From: Macrosoma leucophasiata
Lineage: Eukaryota; Arthropoda; Insecta; Lepidoptera; Hedylidae
DNA length: 64,000 bases
Reading direction: 5' to 3'
Assembly (NCBI GenBank): GCA_036365455.1
Contig: JAWQUS010000017.1
Coordinates: forward strand, 5,828,001 to 5,892,000
Shown: positions 21,581-32,857 of the stretch, one piece after another
Layout: every line of letters begins with the position of its first letter
Numbering within the stretch: position 1 is the first letter of the stretch
Notes under the pieces: model-generated
Told to the model about the DNA's origin: nothing
Seen by the model: only the letters and a program-made list of their open reading frames with translations
The model's database searches: none
Translations under genes and position numbers: made by a program

Positions 21581-21680
21581 AGGTGGCGTTGGTGGAGTTG
21601 GTAGCTTTGGTGGCGTTGGTGGCATTGGTGGCATTAGTGGCATTGGTGGCATTGGTGGCTTTGGTGGCTTGGTGGTGTTA
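21581..21680 (+). repeat. TTGGTGGCN minisatellite
   Basis: About ten imperfect 9-bp units of TTGGTGGCA/G/T. One frame would read (Gly-Gly-Val/Ile/Phe)n and another (Val-Ala-Leu)n, but neither has an upstream ATG before a stop, so it is called a simple repeat. Confidence 0.85.
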
Positions 21681-22209
21681 GTCTAATATCGTGTACAGAG
21701 AAGTATTAATGTAAAACAGATTTTTTTAGTTATCCATAAGTATTTCCGTATAATCCAAATTTAACCAAGAGTTATATCAAAAAAATACTGCCCGAAGTCA
21801 CTATTCCATGGGAACGAAGTCGCGGGCACAGCTTGTTGATAATATTACACATCTATTGTCATGAAAACGTCGTCGTCCATTCTGCCCTAAGTTAGGAGGA
21901 AAATACCCATAACTGTCGTAAGCCATTTACCCGAAACTACATCGAGGTATTCTTAAAGTAACAATTAATTTGTGTGTGTAAAACTCTGAGAGCGCAACAT
22001 TAGCAATTCGCAACAACACTTACACGGGAGTAATGACTCGTCTGTCCATATAATCATAGAGCAGCCATTACTCCGTCCGGGAAGGGTGACAATGGTATCC
22101 TTTCTTGGGGGATAAACAGGAGATTGGTAGGAAAAAATAAATTAAAACACCAATATCATATTAGAAAAAGTTAATGTAGCAGAATACTGAATGCATTTGG
22201 ATATTCGTA
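21681..22209. other. Unique DNA with Helitron relic
   Basis: GGAACGAAGTCGCGGGCACA at 21810-21829 resembles a Helitron-like 3' end lacking CTAG. Nothing else recognised. Confidence 0.4.
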
Positions 22210-22355
22210 TTTATTTTATTGAATTTCACAATAACACATGCAAGTGAAATATCATTTAATGAAAAATGGAACAAAAAAATAACTTCAGGGATTTGAACCC
22301 ACGACCACTGGAATCTTTAGTCCAGCCACTCTCGCAACTTAGCTACCGAAGCGTT
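22210..22355 (-). repeat. tRNA-derived SINE E, copy 1
   Basis: The minus-strand head CGCTTCGGTAGCTAAGTTGC has an A box and GTGGGTTCAAATCCC a B box. The anticodon arm CTGGA/TCCAG encloses eight bases, so it cannot be a normal tRNA. The body ATTTTTCATTAAATGATATT and a CATGTGTTATTGTGAAAT tail match the element at 63012-63330. Confidence 0.65.
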
Positions 22356-22687
22356 AGGGTATTCTTTGGTATCATAAATGTGGTAAAAGAGTGTGTGAGT
22401 GAAGTTCACATTGATTGAAAAGACCTATTAATTAAATGTTTGTATGTAAATTGTGTTGTCATGACTGAGTTCTAAGATAATTTTCTTCTGCGACAGAAAT
22501 TAACGTTACGTTTTTTAAAATTGAAAATGTGCTCAATATACCTAAACATAATGCCTTTATTAAATGAAATTTCATATTAAATGAATAAAGGGTTGAGCAC
22601 GCTAAATCGTTAATTTAATCACATTTGAAATTTAATCACATTTAACGGAAATTGATAGAATATTTCAGTTAAAAGGTTATATCCCTA
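22356..22687. other. Unique A+T-rich DNA
   Basis: Nothing recognised beyond repeated AAATTTAATCACATTT words at 22610-22645. Confidence 0.4.
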
Positions 22688-23220
22688 TCCCTACTAATAT
22701 TATAAATGTGAAAGTAACTCTGTCTGTCTGTCTGTCTGTCTGTCTGTTACCTTTTCACGTCCAAACGAGTGAACCGATTTTGATAAAATTTTGTACAGAG
22801 ATAGAGTTGACTTTGAAAACGAACAAAGGCTACTTTTTGTCTCCTTATATTATCCCCATCCCCCTAAAATAGGGGGTGGAAATTTGTATGGAGCATTCCA
22901 CAATTTTCAAGATAGAATGTTAAAACTCGGTATGTGAACTCTTTGAGTTTAACAAACAATACGTACATCATTTTTTTTAGAAATCTGCCTTTATCCCTTT
23001 AACACGGGGGGTGAAATTTGAAGGTATTGGGCTTAAGGCAGTGTTCAAGCTGGAAAGCCAAAAATAGGCATGCGGACTCTTTATTACTAAGAAAAAACAA
23101 CATTTGCTTATTAATGAAATTTTTTTTAGAAATCTGCTACACTCCCTAAAATAGGGGATGGAAATTTGTATGGAGCATTCCACAATTTTCAAGATAGAAA
23201 GTTAAAACTCGGTATGTTAA
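22688..23220 (+). mobile_element. Helitron-like element with internal direct repeats
   Basis: Starts TCCCTACTAATATTATAAAT after A, followed by a (TCTG)n run (22714-22746) and GAGTGAACCGATTTTGATAA, a common lepidopteran Helitron-like head. A 75-bp unit containing TGGAAATTTGTATGGAGCAT and AAGATAGAA(T/A)GTTAAAACTC occurs at 22861-22935 and 23143-23217. The 3' CTAG end was not found. Confidence 0.55.
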
Positions 23221-23884
23221 ATAAAAGCATTCTTCATGTACAAAACACAGGCTATAAGTGCATTTCAAAGGAAAACCAACTTATACTTCGCAGATACATA
23301 CCATCAGTTTTCAACGTAGTGATTTTGAATTGGCTTTAATTAAGTACAAGTATAAATTTTATCAGTCCAATTTCCTACTGTCCCAAACCTCCTACTTAGT
23401 TAAGATTAATAAAAATAATTTAACCATTAACACGAGATGGTAATCGACAATAAACAAGTAAACTTAATTACTTAAGCAAATCGTATTTTCACCGCCATGT
23501 TAAGTTTCTTATTAAACAAAAAAAGTCTGAGAGCTAATTACATGCAGCGAATATTAACGTCGTCCTGATATATTGACCACAAAATAAATATAATATGCAA
23601 AACCGTGTATGGCTCGTAAAGTAACATTAACGTTGACATGATAATAAACAGCTAAGGTAGTAAGTTGTTCGAAGTAAGCGACGTTAAAATCAGTATCGTG
23701 ATCTCCCAGCTTTTTTCCATTTTCAATATTATTTCTAAAATGGCTGTAAGTAACTTTTGGCAGGTTTTCGCGAGCGTGAACGACACTTCCAACTTCTTCT
23801 AGGTAAAAAGGGTTAAAGAAGAAATTGTACACGCGAAATTGGGAATGTTGTACCCGCGAGATAATCTGCAAATATAATTTCTAC
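23221..23884. other. Unique DNA
   Basis: The 105-codon minus frame at 23554-23871 has no recognisable domain and no clear splice context. Nothing else seen. Confidence 0.4.
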
Positions 23885-23975
23885 AATAGCTCTGTCAGTA
23901 CAGTATGGATTTTGACAGTTCCAAGCGTACTTTGCTCAAAGTAAAGTCGTAGTGCGGTCTGTGAATCGCACCCTA
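23885..23975 (-). mobile_element. Half-copy of hairpin MITE family M
   Basis: GACAGTTCCAAGCGTACTTT, AAAGTAAAGTCGTAGTGCGG and TCTGTGAATCGCACCCTAAG match the right half of 20606-20767. The left arm is missing. Confidence 0.7.
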
Positions 23976-25116
23976 AGTGTGAATTGTGAATAAATACTTA
24001 CTATTAATTTATTTACTAACTATGTATCTATTATTATTGGTTTTGGATCAGATAGATGGATTTTCCGTAAAATGAGTTATCGGCTAAACAAAGTTTACTT
24101 TACACATACCTAGGAAATACTTTATGATTCTAATTGTAATATGCGTATCTACCTATATATCGAGCTTATTGCAATTTTCGATAAACTGTAAATTTGTAAA
24201 TAACTAAGTATTTTTGATACATATATTTTGTAACAAAACTACTTTTTGGGTCAAAAAATTTTTCATACGGGACCTAATTTCGAAAATATACTGTTTTTCT
24301 AAACAAAAATATCACGTGACAATCCATCATTCTTTTTCTAACCTAATAGGACATTGAGTCCCCTGAGAATGTCTTATTAAAATGTAATTATGAATTTTCC
24401 AAAGATAAAAATAACATATAATTTTAAATTCTATGTCTACTGGCTTATCAACATTAAAAAATGCATAAAAACGGTTGTATTTCGACGTTAATTACGTTAA
24501 TTTACAAAAAATGCTAAGAGAATAATAATCTAGTGTCTAGTGTTTACTTAAATCATATTCCAAAAATCATAGTTCATTAACCCGCCCAGACCGTGTCCTA
24601 ACGAACCAAAGGTCACCCTACACCAGGGGAGGGACTCCACGACATTAATTTTGTGAAATGAACCTAATTTACATTTAAATAAGGACTTGCCTTAGTCCGG
24701 ATAAGTTGTGAAACTAGTGGCCGGGGGGCTCTCACTTTGCCCAAAGCAACGGGGTATTTCATTACTATAATTCAATTCCAACGATATATTTCGTGGGCCT
24801 AAGTAATTATACATTTACCTATATTTCCAAAGGTAGAATTGATAGTGATGTAGATGTTATAAATTAGTTATAAATATTCAAATTTTGTATGAAAGTCTCC
24901 GGAGATTCGCGTTTGGTTTTTACATTCAACAATGTGAGGATAACCTCGTTTAAAGTGTAGAACTAGTTTCTAAATGATAATTTCATAAATATTTTGGGGA
25001 TTTTTCACAACTAGATGATCCGACGGTATGGTTTATGGAAGTTACTTGACGTCAAATGTTCTTTATTATACTGATCAGTTTTATAAAGATTTTTTTTTAT
25101 TTACTATTTTGAACCA
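23976..25116. other. Unique DNA
   Basis: No gene recognised. GC-richer patches at 24585-24660 and 24700-24760 show no tRNA fold or exon signal. Confidence 0.4.
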
Positions 25117-25611
25117 TTAAGAACCTTCTTCGGTCTTAAGGAACATTTGGAATATATGAATATGTTCACGCCAGGTCACGAACGCGTAGGCAGAGAGTGT
25201 AGGGCGCCAGATATCGCGGTCCTGACATACCTCTCGTGCTTCGTCTACCTTCATCACTCTCTTCATACATGCACGCCGATTCCTAAGACTTTTGACCCCA
25301 CCATCAGACAGAACTCGACCTATTTGGTCAAGGTAGGTCAGTCTTGGTCTTCTTGGGCCTCTGCAACTATCCACATTCGCATTGTATATCTGTTTAATCA
25401 TTCACTCATTCGACATTCTTTCTATATGCCGGAACCATCGGAGCATGCCTTTTTTCATTATTACACCGATTGTAATATATGAATAATTATTCCAAATCCT
25501 GCGAAAAATATATCTTTTGGTCGAATTCTTCCCAAATGTTGCTCTTTGGTACCAGTAGCTGTACTGTGATCTTTTATAGTGAATCTCGTTATTATCATTA
25601 TCTCGTTTCAT
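25117..25611 (-). pseudogene. Non-LTR LINE (family J) reverse-transcriptase C-terminal remnant
   Basis: The minus strand encodes GMLRWFRHIERMSNE, an in-frame TGA, then MIKQIYNANV, GPRRPRLTYLDQIG, NRRACMKRVMKVDEAREV and RDIWRPTLSAY. This is the cysteine-poor tail after the reverse transcriptase of a widespread insect LINE group. The TGA stands where the family normally has Arg (a CGA to TGA change), so the copy is dead. Catalytic RT motifs and the 5' part are absent. Five shorter pieces of the same family lie elsewhere in the window. The clade is not resolved. Confidence 0.75.
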
Positions 25612-25974
25612 CTTACGGGCTGTTATATAAACAAATGAGAAACAATTTTGGCAGTTCCTAAATTGAATCGCATTAAGACATCGTTGTATGTGACTTATTC
25701 ATACTCTAAAGTGGTCTTAGTATCGAAATAAAATAAACTAAACTTCACGCCTGATTTTTCTTCAACGGCCTTAACACAGGGAGCGGTCGTTCAGGGAGTA
25801 CATCGCGAGTTTTTTCAGCAGCGAGGTTTTTTTTTTTCTACATACTACCTGTGACTTAATCACAGCCTATATTTTTCCGTTTCCACTTTCATAATAGTAA
25901 CAACGAGGTTACCGCGAGTAAACAGCGAGGTGTGATTAGACCCTCAACTCTAGGTAAAAGCGTGATATAGGTAC
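25612..25974. other. Unique DNA
   Basis: Nothing recognised; a G/C-richer patch at 25770-25830 has repeated GCGAG words. Confidence 0.4.
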
Positions 25975-25977
25975 TTA

Positions 25978-26104
25978 CGGCCTGGCTATGGGACATTTCG
26001 CAGCAGCGAAAAATCGCGCAAAGCTAACGAAGGCGCGTCGAAAAACAAAATGTATGGAAGGGTGCGTGATTTTTGGCTGCTGCGAATGTCCCGTGGCCAG
26101 GCTG
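25978..26104. mobile_element. Harbinger-like hairpin MITE (127 bp)
   Basis: CGGCCTGGCTATGGGACATT and the inverted right end ...CCCGTGGCCAGGCTG form arms of about 41 bp that also share GCAGCAGC and a poly(A/T) block. Both sides are flanked by TTA (25975-25977 and 26105-26107), the TWA-type duplication of PIF/Harbinger. The 60-codon frame across it is a by-product of the hairpin. Confidence 0.8.
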
Positions 26105-26206
26105 TTAGGCTGGAGATACACTGACGATTCGCTAGTTATATGCTTTGAGTTCGAAAGACGAGTCTGTTGACTTCGCCAGGCAGATTTTTAAACTCATGTA
26201 AGTTTT

Positions 26207-26488
26207 TGTTTTTTGTCATGGAAGTGGCAAACTAGCATGCAGTTCACATTGATGTTAAGTGATGACTGCAGCCTATAGACACTTACACGAAGACTAAAGT
26301 CAAAATGCAGATGCGTTACCACTCCTGAAGCCTAAGGTGTTATGCCTCTGTGCCGGAAATAACAGGGCCGTACATCACCACCTGACCGGAACACGATAGT
26401 GCTGAACACTACCATTTAGCGACATGTAATGCGGTAATGCGGTGGTGCCTACACCCGCGAGCTCCGTCACTGGAGCTCTACCACCAGT
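26207..26488 (-). repeat. Family A repeat, full length
   Basis: The minus-strand 5' end ACTGGTGGTAGAGCTCCAGT at 26488 with the intact GAGCTCC/GGAGCTC hairpin; the 3' tail is T-rich on the plus strand. Confidence 0.93.
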
Positions 26489-26490
26489 GA

Positions 26491-26637
26491 AAGAAAGTGG
26501 CAAACGAACATACATTCCTAAGATTAAGCTGGGAATAAGGGATCCACGCAGTACCAACCTGGCTAGAACACTACCATTTAGCGGCAAGTAGATGAGGTAT
26601 TGTAGTTGGTGCTCTATCTCTGCAACTCTACCAGCAA
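26491..26637 (-). repeat. Old, rearranged family A copy
   Basis: GAACACTACCATTTAGCGGC, AAGTAGATGAGGTATTG and CAACTCTACCAGCAAT at its right side match the first third of family A; its left side starts AGTGGCAAACGAACATAC like the 3' end. The middle is missing. It abuts a younger full copy. Confidence 0.65.
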
Positions 26638-26675
26638 TAAAATCTTAAAATTAAAAACAAAATTCGCTTCACGGC

Positions 26676-26774
26676 AAGAAAAGTGTCATAATACAAAAAA
26701 AGCTGTTTCGAGAAAATGACATCAGTGAGTTAACTATTAAAATGACATTTTCTCTATATTATGACACTTTTCTT
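26676..26774. repeat. 99-bp foldback with perfect 18-bp ends
   Basis: AAGAAAAGTGTCATAATA (26676-26693) pairs exactly with 26757-26774, and GAGAAAATGACAT near 26710 pairs with ATGACATTTTCTC near 26740. Probably a small MITE; target duplication not identified. Confidence 0.65.
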
Positions 26775-27170
26775 AAACGTAATTCATTGAAAAACAAAAC
26801 TATAAAAACGGGCTCAGAACATTAGATCCGACTAGGTATACCTAACACTAAGCAACCGAGGTGGTAAAATAATAATGTTCCCATGATAAAACAATAAAAG
26901 TAAATAAAATTAAAGCAGCGGTAAAGTTAAAAAGAAAACAACACGTTTATAATTTCTGGCAACTAAAGAAAACAGCATTTGTTGCATTATATTAATTTCC
27001 TTTTACTTTGCATTTCATTAAAGTGAATCAATTAGTTTCGCGTTAACGAAATGCAGAGTAGAAGGAAATTTATTTTAATTGTTCAGTTCAAGTCTGTGAT
27101 ATGTGACATTTTAGTATGGGACTGATTGAAGTAAAAACAACCCGAGTTCTCGATAGATATAGAAGTTTTA
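26775..27170. other. Unique DNA
   Basis: Nothing recognised. Confidence 0.4.
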
Positions 27171-27460
27171 ATTTTTTTTTTTATGTAATGGAAGTGGTAA
27201 ACAAGCATGCAGTTCACATTAATGTTAAGTAATGACTGCAGCCTATAGACACTCACACAATGACCAGAGGTCAAAATGCAGATGCGCTGCCACTCCTGAG
27301 GCATTAGGTCTTATGCCTCTGTGCCGGTAATTATAGGGCCGTACATTACCACCTGATCGGAACACGATAGAGCTGAACACTAACATTAAGCGGTAAGTAT
27401 ATTAGGTAATGCGGTGGTGCCTACGTCCGCGAGCTCCGTCACTGGAGCTCTACCACCAGT
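27171..27460 (-). repeat. Family A repeat, full length
   Basis: Fixed 5' end ACTGGTGGTAGAGCTCCAGT at 27460 through to GCCACTTCC-like TACCACTTCCATTACATA and a T10 run (its poly(A)) at 27171. Confidence 0.93.
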
Positions 27461-27499
27461 AAAAACCCGCCGTCGGAAACATTGATTTAATTGACATTT

Positions 27500-27740
27500 A
27501 ATTGACAATTAGCTGTGTGGGGCCCGCGACTTCTACCACGAAGAAATTATTTCTAAAATAATGTCAGAATCGGTTCCGCCGTTCCAGAGATTAGTCGGAA
27601 CAAACAGACAGACAGGCAGACAGACAAAAATAGTAAAACATGTTATTTTGGTAAACGTACCGTATTTACATGCATTTTAGTAAATATCTGTTATTTTTAT
27701 ATTACAAACAGACACTCCAATTTTATTTATTTGTAAAGAT
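27500..27740 (+). repeat. (ACAG)n-containing interspersed repeat I, copy 2
   Basis: GAATCGGTTCCGCCGTTCC, a CAGACAGACAGGCAGACAGA run, TTTTAGTAAATATCTGTTAT and ATTACAAACAGACACTCC are colinear with 10404-10640. Confidence 0.75.
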
Positions 27741-28304
27741 TTATCAATGAAACACCAGTTTTTCCGCATAGCATCCGAAATGACTTCGACAATCTTAATA
27801 AATAATCGAATTACCAGTCGGCAGGCGACCTTTTTAACAACCGGACCGCGAGAGAGGCTCATCAATAACAAAATTAAAAATTCCCCAATATCGATTTTAA
27901 TTGCACCCGATTATAATCGAGAAACTCGGACTCTTTTTGGGGCTAAATAATTCATACAGCAAACTAGTTACTGGGATCCGCTGGGGGCTCGGGGCGTAAG
28001 TTTAATCCTTATAAATTTCCTTTTTACACAAAGCAATATAAGTAATTAGCATAATTTCGTTGAGTAAATGAAATATGGTAATGAGGGGTGTTACCCCTTC
28101 TTGGGGGTAAGATGGGGTTGTGCATCCTCATTGATGCCCGCGTTCGCGATCTAGTGATGATTACAATTAAATTATCTTGAATTCAAATTCGGCCATTTTG
28201 ATTTTACGATGATAACAATGTTTGAAGTGTACATTTTACTTTGTAATCATATACGCTGTGGAACAAATTGAAACATTCAGGGTTTTAAAAAGTCCAATAA
28301 ACTA
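27741..28304. other. Unique DNA, possibly regulatory
   Basis: No exon recognised. The block 27760-28000 is compositionally mixed with AATCGATT/ATCGATTTTAATTGC-type motifs and a GGGATCCGCTGGGGGCTCGG island. Regulatory function is inference only. Confidence 0.3.
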
Positions 28305-28381
28305 GATATAGCAGAAGCAAGAGAGGATATCTGGCGCTCCACACTCTCTGCCTACCCCGTATGGCACTTGGTGTGAAGATC
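28305..28381 (+). mobile_element. LINE family J tail fragment
   Basis: GAAGCAAGAGAGGATATCTG, CTCTCTGCCTACCCCGTATG and CACTTGGTGTGAAGAT match the 3' end of family J. A family A tail begins directly afterwards. Confidence 0.7.
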
Positions 28382-28645
28382 ATTTTTTTTATGTTATGGA
28401 ATTGGCAAACAAGCATGCAGTTCACATTGATGTTAAGTGATGACAGCAGCCTACCTACTCAAAGACCAAGGTCAAAATGCAGATGCATTAAGGTGTTATG
28501 CCTCTGTGCCAGAAATTACAAGGCTGTACATTACCACCTGACCGGAGCACTATAGTACCGAACATTAACATTTAGCGGCAAGTATATTAGGTAATGCGGT
28601 GGTGCCTACGCCCGCGAGCTACGTCACTGGTGGTCTACCACCAGT
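28382..28645 (-). repeat. Family A repeat with internal gaps
   Basis: The minus-strand 5' end is ACTGGTGGTAGACCACCAGT at 28645. It lacks the CACTCCTGAGGCC block and part of the CTATAGACAC block. Confidence 0.9.
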
Positions 28646-28690
28646 AAAGAGTGTGTGTACTTATGTACGCACGTAAGAATACCTACTTCT

Positions 28691-28846
28691 AATAATTTCC
28701 GGCACAGAGGCATAAAACTTTAGGCCTCAGTAGTAACGCATCTGCATTTAGACCTTGGTCTTTGTGCGGGTAGTCTATAGGCTGCAGTCATCACTTAACA
28801 TCGATGTGAACTACATGCTTGTTTGCCACTTCCATTACATAAAAAA
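28691..28846 (+). repeat. Family A repeat, 3' half
   Basis: Begins at AATTTCCGGCACAGAGGCAT and ends TTGCCACTTCCATTACATAA. It lies 45 bp from a minus-strand copy in divergent orientation. Confidence 0.88.
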
Positions 28847-30169
28847 CTAACTTCAGACTGTTGGTTTTTCTGTTTAGCAACTAACTTCAGACCGTCGCTT
28901 TTATGAGTTGGAAAACGCGCGCATCGTGAAAATTCACTTTGATATTTTTTTCTCAATCGCCTCAAAATAAGTTGATCTTAAAAAATAATGTGTATTAACT
29001 GATTAGCAAATATTCGTCAATGACAATATAAGATTAATTGGTAGAACCAACCGCCAGTTCATGGATAACTATTATCGTATAGCTCTCAATAGCGCCGGAT
29101 CACGCTTGACCGACCAAAATGTTTAGCAAAAAAAAGCAACCGTTTCGGCCAAATAAAATAGCTTTCAATAAACCCAATGAAACCACACACAACATACCAA
29201 CAAATACCAAAAAAGCTCACTCAATAGAACTCCAATTAAAATCTAAGTGCTAATAAAATCCGAAAGGAATCGAACCGACGAATGCTCCACTTCGTGAAAT
29301 GCCTTCGCGATAAAAGGTCTTCGAAAACACAATACCGCGTTTCTACCCTCAGCTCTATGTTCGAATGGGATAGAAATACGCAAGACGTACAGGCTAGAGG
29401 AGGAAAGAGACCAATTGGAATTAATTAATTATAATTAAGTTTTAAGTTGACGCGCCGGTTACGAGTTAACGTAGACTTTCGTTTGGTGTGTTTGTGTGCG
29501 TTTATAGTTTGTATGTGTTTGTTGTATCGATTTGAAACTATGGGCAGAGATAATGAGCTGGGTAGGGTGGATTGTAATAAGTTTTTGAGGTCGGTAGTTT
29601 CAAATGCTAACCGGCTAGGGAGAACGGTCGCGAGTAGCCCCGTGTCCTTTCACTGCGAAGACGTTTTCAATTCGGCCGGCTTATATTAATGTACGTTTTG
29701 TTACAAAATTAGAATCTGATAAAGGTTGCTCATTACTCAAACAAAAGGATGACGTGTTGTTTTGTTATTGTAATACATGGAATCGGGGAAAAAAATACTA
29801 TACGCGATGATTTTTTTCTAAAACGTGTGTCCAATTCACATTATGGTTAAATAGTCATCTTTGTGGTAGTACTTATTCATACAAGTCCTTTTACACTATG
29901 ACATAAACAAAAAAAAAAAACGGGTGTCGTGTAACTGACTCAAAACGGCTCATATAAAATGACTAAACATTATGACGCGTGGCAAAAACACGTGTGATTT
30001 GTAAGTATGGTGAAATCAGAACATTTTCATATATCGTCATCAAAAATGTATTTTCGTGGAAACATTACACATAATAAGTTGTTGCAAATCATATAGTGAA
30101 TCTGAAACTGATTTTTTTTTTATTTTTAAGTTAACTTTGTCTTTTACTGGTTTTCTTTTCTTTCACTGG
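28847..30169. other. Unique DNA, unassigned frame at 29447-29689
   Basis: One open stretch encodes a hydrophobic run (VCLCAFIVCMCLLY) then a polar segment with HCED. It begins at TTG, not ATG, after a stop; its only early ATG lies inside the hydrophobic run. No family recognised. Its end CAATTCGGCCGGCTTATAT resembles sequence at 59567-59590, so it may overlap a repeat. Confidence 0.25.
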
Positions 30170-30340
30170 TTTTTTTAATGTAATGGACGTGGCAAACAAG
30201 CATACCGTTCACATTGATGTTAAGCGATGACTGCAGACTATAGACACCCACACAAAGACCAAGGTCGAAATGCAGATGCGTTACAACTCCTGAGGCCTAA
30301 GGTTTTATGCCTCTGTGTCGGAAATTACAGGGCCGTAAAC
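30170..30340 (-). repeat. Family A repeat, 3' half
   Basis: Poly(A) side at 30170 (plus-strand T run) to GGAAATTACAGGGCCGTA at 30340; the 5' half is missing. Confidence 0.88.
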
Positions 30341-30503
30341 TGGTTTTCGTCACTTTTGACTGTTTCATACGATTGAACTTCAATTTTCATAAATTTTGTA
30401 TCTTTGTATCCCATTTGCAGGTCGCTTTCGTATAAAAAACGATACAAAGTGATTTGATACCTATTGAACATCCCAATTACTTTCAGCAAGAGTTCAGGCA
30501 ATC

Positions 30504-30796
30504 CATAGAGCAACACCGGAGGGGAGTAGCTATATGCAGGCTTTCCCTTCTGTCAAAGTACAAGCCCAAATGGGCCTATACCTGTCGCCTAGATGTTTAA
30601 ATGTGTGCGTGAAATTGTTTTTGTGTTTTGTTAAAGTCTAGGTGTCAGTTTCGTAGTAATAGACGATTTTTGTAGTGTGCGAGTGTATCGCACGCATTTC
30701 CCCCCGCAAAAAATGACAGACTGTTTTGCATCGGTAATAAACGCTATGGCTACTCCCCTCCAGTCCGCCGCGGCCGGTGGCCCGTGTTGCTCTATG
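30504..30796. mobile_element. hAT-like MITE (family F), copy 1, with exact 8-bp target duplication
   Basis: The terminal inverted repeat CATAGAGCAACAC is followed by subterminal GGAGGGGAGTAGC at both ends. The 293-bp element is flanked by AGGCAATC at 30496-30503 and 30797-30804. The body includes TGGGCCTATACCTGTCGCCT and CGCACGCATTTCCCCCCGC. No coding capacity. A near-identical copy is at 60762-61056 with a different 8-bp duplication, proving mobility. Confidence 0.9.
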
Positions 30797-30845
30797 AGGC
30801 AATCACACTATAGGGAAAAGCCACAAACTTTTATTAGGTACAGTT

Positions 30846-30960
30846 AGGCTGGGTTGCACCAAGATGTTCGTTAAAGTTCTTGTAACATTTCACATCCTTC
30901 TCTAACTTAAAGAAATCTGTTACAACATCCATTGATAACTGAGCTTATAATACCTGACCG
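30846..30960 (+). mobile_element. Half-copy of hairpin MITE K
   Basis: GGCTGGGTTGCACCAAGATG, GTAACATTTCACATCCTTCT match the left arm of 57176-57315. The right arm is missing. Confidence 0.75.
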
Positions 30961-31356
30961 AGATCAACTTTTCTTTGCCATTTTTTATTTAATTTATAAA
31001 TGCATTCGCATGTGTTTTGCAAAAAAGAAATGTGACAAAAAGTGGAAAATTTTCCAAAAATCTTTTTGCAATGATAACTTAAATTTTAAGTAAATTTTCA
31101 ATATTATTAGGTATCTACTTAAATTAATGTGAAAATATTATTTAAGTATTTAAACTACTCCGTCATTACTTTTGACTGCAAAAACTGTGACATGATTATG
31201 GTTTTAAAATAAAATCAGACGTGATTAACATTTCTGATACATAACTTAAATATTTCTTAATTTCATTTATTCAACTATCATTAATGAATTACAAGAACTA
31301 ATATATTATTCTGTTTTGTCAGGGCATATTTAATTCAGTCTAAATTGGACTTGACA
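30961..31356. other. Unique A+T-rich DNA
   Basis: Nothing recognised. Confidence 0.4.
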
Positions 31357-31425
31357 TTTTTTTTATGTAATGGAAGTGGCAAACAAGCATGCAGTTCACA
31401 TTGATGTTAAGTGATGACTGCAGCC
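31357..31425 (-). repeat. Family A repeat, 3' end only
   Basis: A minus-strand 69-bp tail (plus strand TTATGTAATGGAAGTGGCAA to GTGATGACTGCAGCC), joined almost directly to a plus-strand copy to form a large inverted repeat. Confidence 0.9.
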
Positions 31426-31430
31426 GTTCG

Positions 31431-31701
31431 CAATGTGATGAGATCGCGGGCGTGGGCACCACAGCATTACCTAATATACTGGCCGCTGAATGGTAGTGTT
31501 CAGCACTATCGTGTTCCGTTCAGGTGGTAATGTACGGAACTGTAATTTTCGGCACAGAGGCATAACACCTTAGGCCTCAGGAGTGGTAACGCATCTCCAT
31601 TTTGACCTTGGTCTTCGTGTAAGTGTCTATAGGCTGCAGTCATCACTTAACATCAGTGTGAACTGCAAGCTTGCTTGCCACTTCCATTACATAAATAAAA
31701 A
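31431..31701 (+). repeat. Family A repeat, nearly full length
   Basis: Begins inside the 5' hairpin (degenerate GTGATGAGATCGCGGGCG) and ends CCACTTCCATTACATAAAT. Its last 64 bp is the inverse of 31360-31425. Confidence 0.9.
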
Positions 31702-32578
31702 TCAATTGATTTCATCATCACTAGATAGTTTCAATGAAAAGGGCTGGCGCTGGAGAACTATCATTACATTGCCTACCTATATAATTATTAACTTAGTTTA
31801 TGACTATTATTCGAATCTTACGCGAAGTGTTCTTTTCTACACATTTATTTTTAATCTCGCAGAATAATATTTGCTAACCAAAAACTATGTTAATTAAACA
31901 TAATTATATTTATAATCGTAATGTAGAGTTGGCTAATTAAACAAAATTTGAGAAATTCAAGCAAACTTACAGAAATCTTAAAAAGATAATTATTACAGAC
32001 GAAAACTATGATGCAAAAGTTATTTTTCGCTATAAAATTTATTCAAAAACACCGATAATTCTAGTATTCCTCAAATCACGAAGTCCAAAAAAAATTGTAC
32101 CTAAACATATTTGAGATTTGAAATAATTTATCATTAAGAGAATTTGCAAAATTAATTCATTTGTTAAAATCGTATTTCTTTACATTTATGAATATAACAA
32201 TTACCTATATACTCAGTGAATGCTATGACAAATTCCAATATTCTTGAATAAGACGTTTTTGGTTCGGTACCTACGGTCTTTAAGTTAATTAGGAACTTAA
32301 ACTTAAATATCAATCATATAACTTGAAATGTATTAATAAATTAATATTTATATATTCACCAGTGAAAGCAGTTTAAAAAAACGTTCATATACTAGCAAGG
32401 ATCTAAATGACAATAAACTAACGATAAATACAAGTAGGTATAGGTACTGTCAACAGGTTTCTTATTCATTAAAATCTTATTCCAAGTTGTGCTAAGATTT
32501 ATGCCTATGCCTTTGGACAGTTACATACGTGAAGCTAAGTAACAAAACGTATGAGTACCCATAACCTGGTCAATTCTT
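31702..32578. other. Unique A+T-rich DNA
   Basis: No gene or repeat recognised. Confidence 0.45.
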
Positions 32579-32857
32579 ACTGGTAGAGCTTCAGTGAGCG
32601 AGCTCGCGGGCGTAGGTATAATCTCATCCGCATTACCTCATCTACTTGCGGCTAACTGGTAGTGTTCAGCATTATACTGGTCAGGTGGTTCTCTATCATT
32701 TCTGGCACAGAGGGATAATACTTTAGGCCTCAGGAGTGGCAACAAATCTACATTGAAATGTCTGGTTTCATGTTGACGTTTATACCTTACCTACAATATA
32801 ACTTACAATCAATGTAAATTGTACGTTTGTTTCCCACTTCTTGGTATAAAAAAAATG
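32579..32857 (+). repeat. Diverged family A repeat
   Basis: ACTGGTAGAGCTTCAGTGAG and GAGCTCGCGGGCGTAGG at the start, AGGCCTCAGGAGTGGCAAC in the middle; the last third is heavily mutated but ends in an A run. The oldest-looking full-length copy. Confidence 0.8.

Noticed and set aside
22281..22355. Functional tRNA (Phe-like) gene
   Set aside because: The anticodon loop has eight bases and the sequence is linked to a SINE body repeated at 63012.
25988..26170. 60-codon frame
   Set aside because: It crosses a hairpin MITE with TTA duplications.
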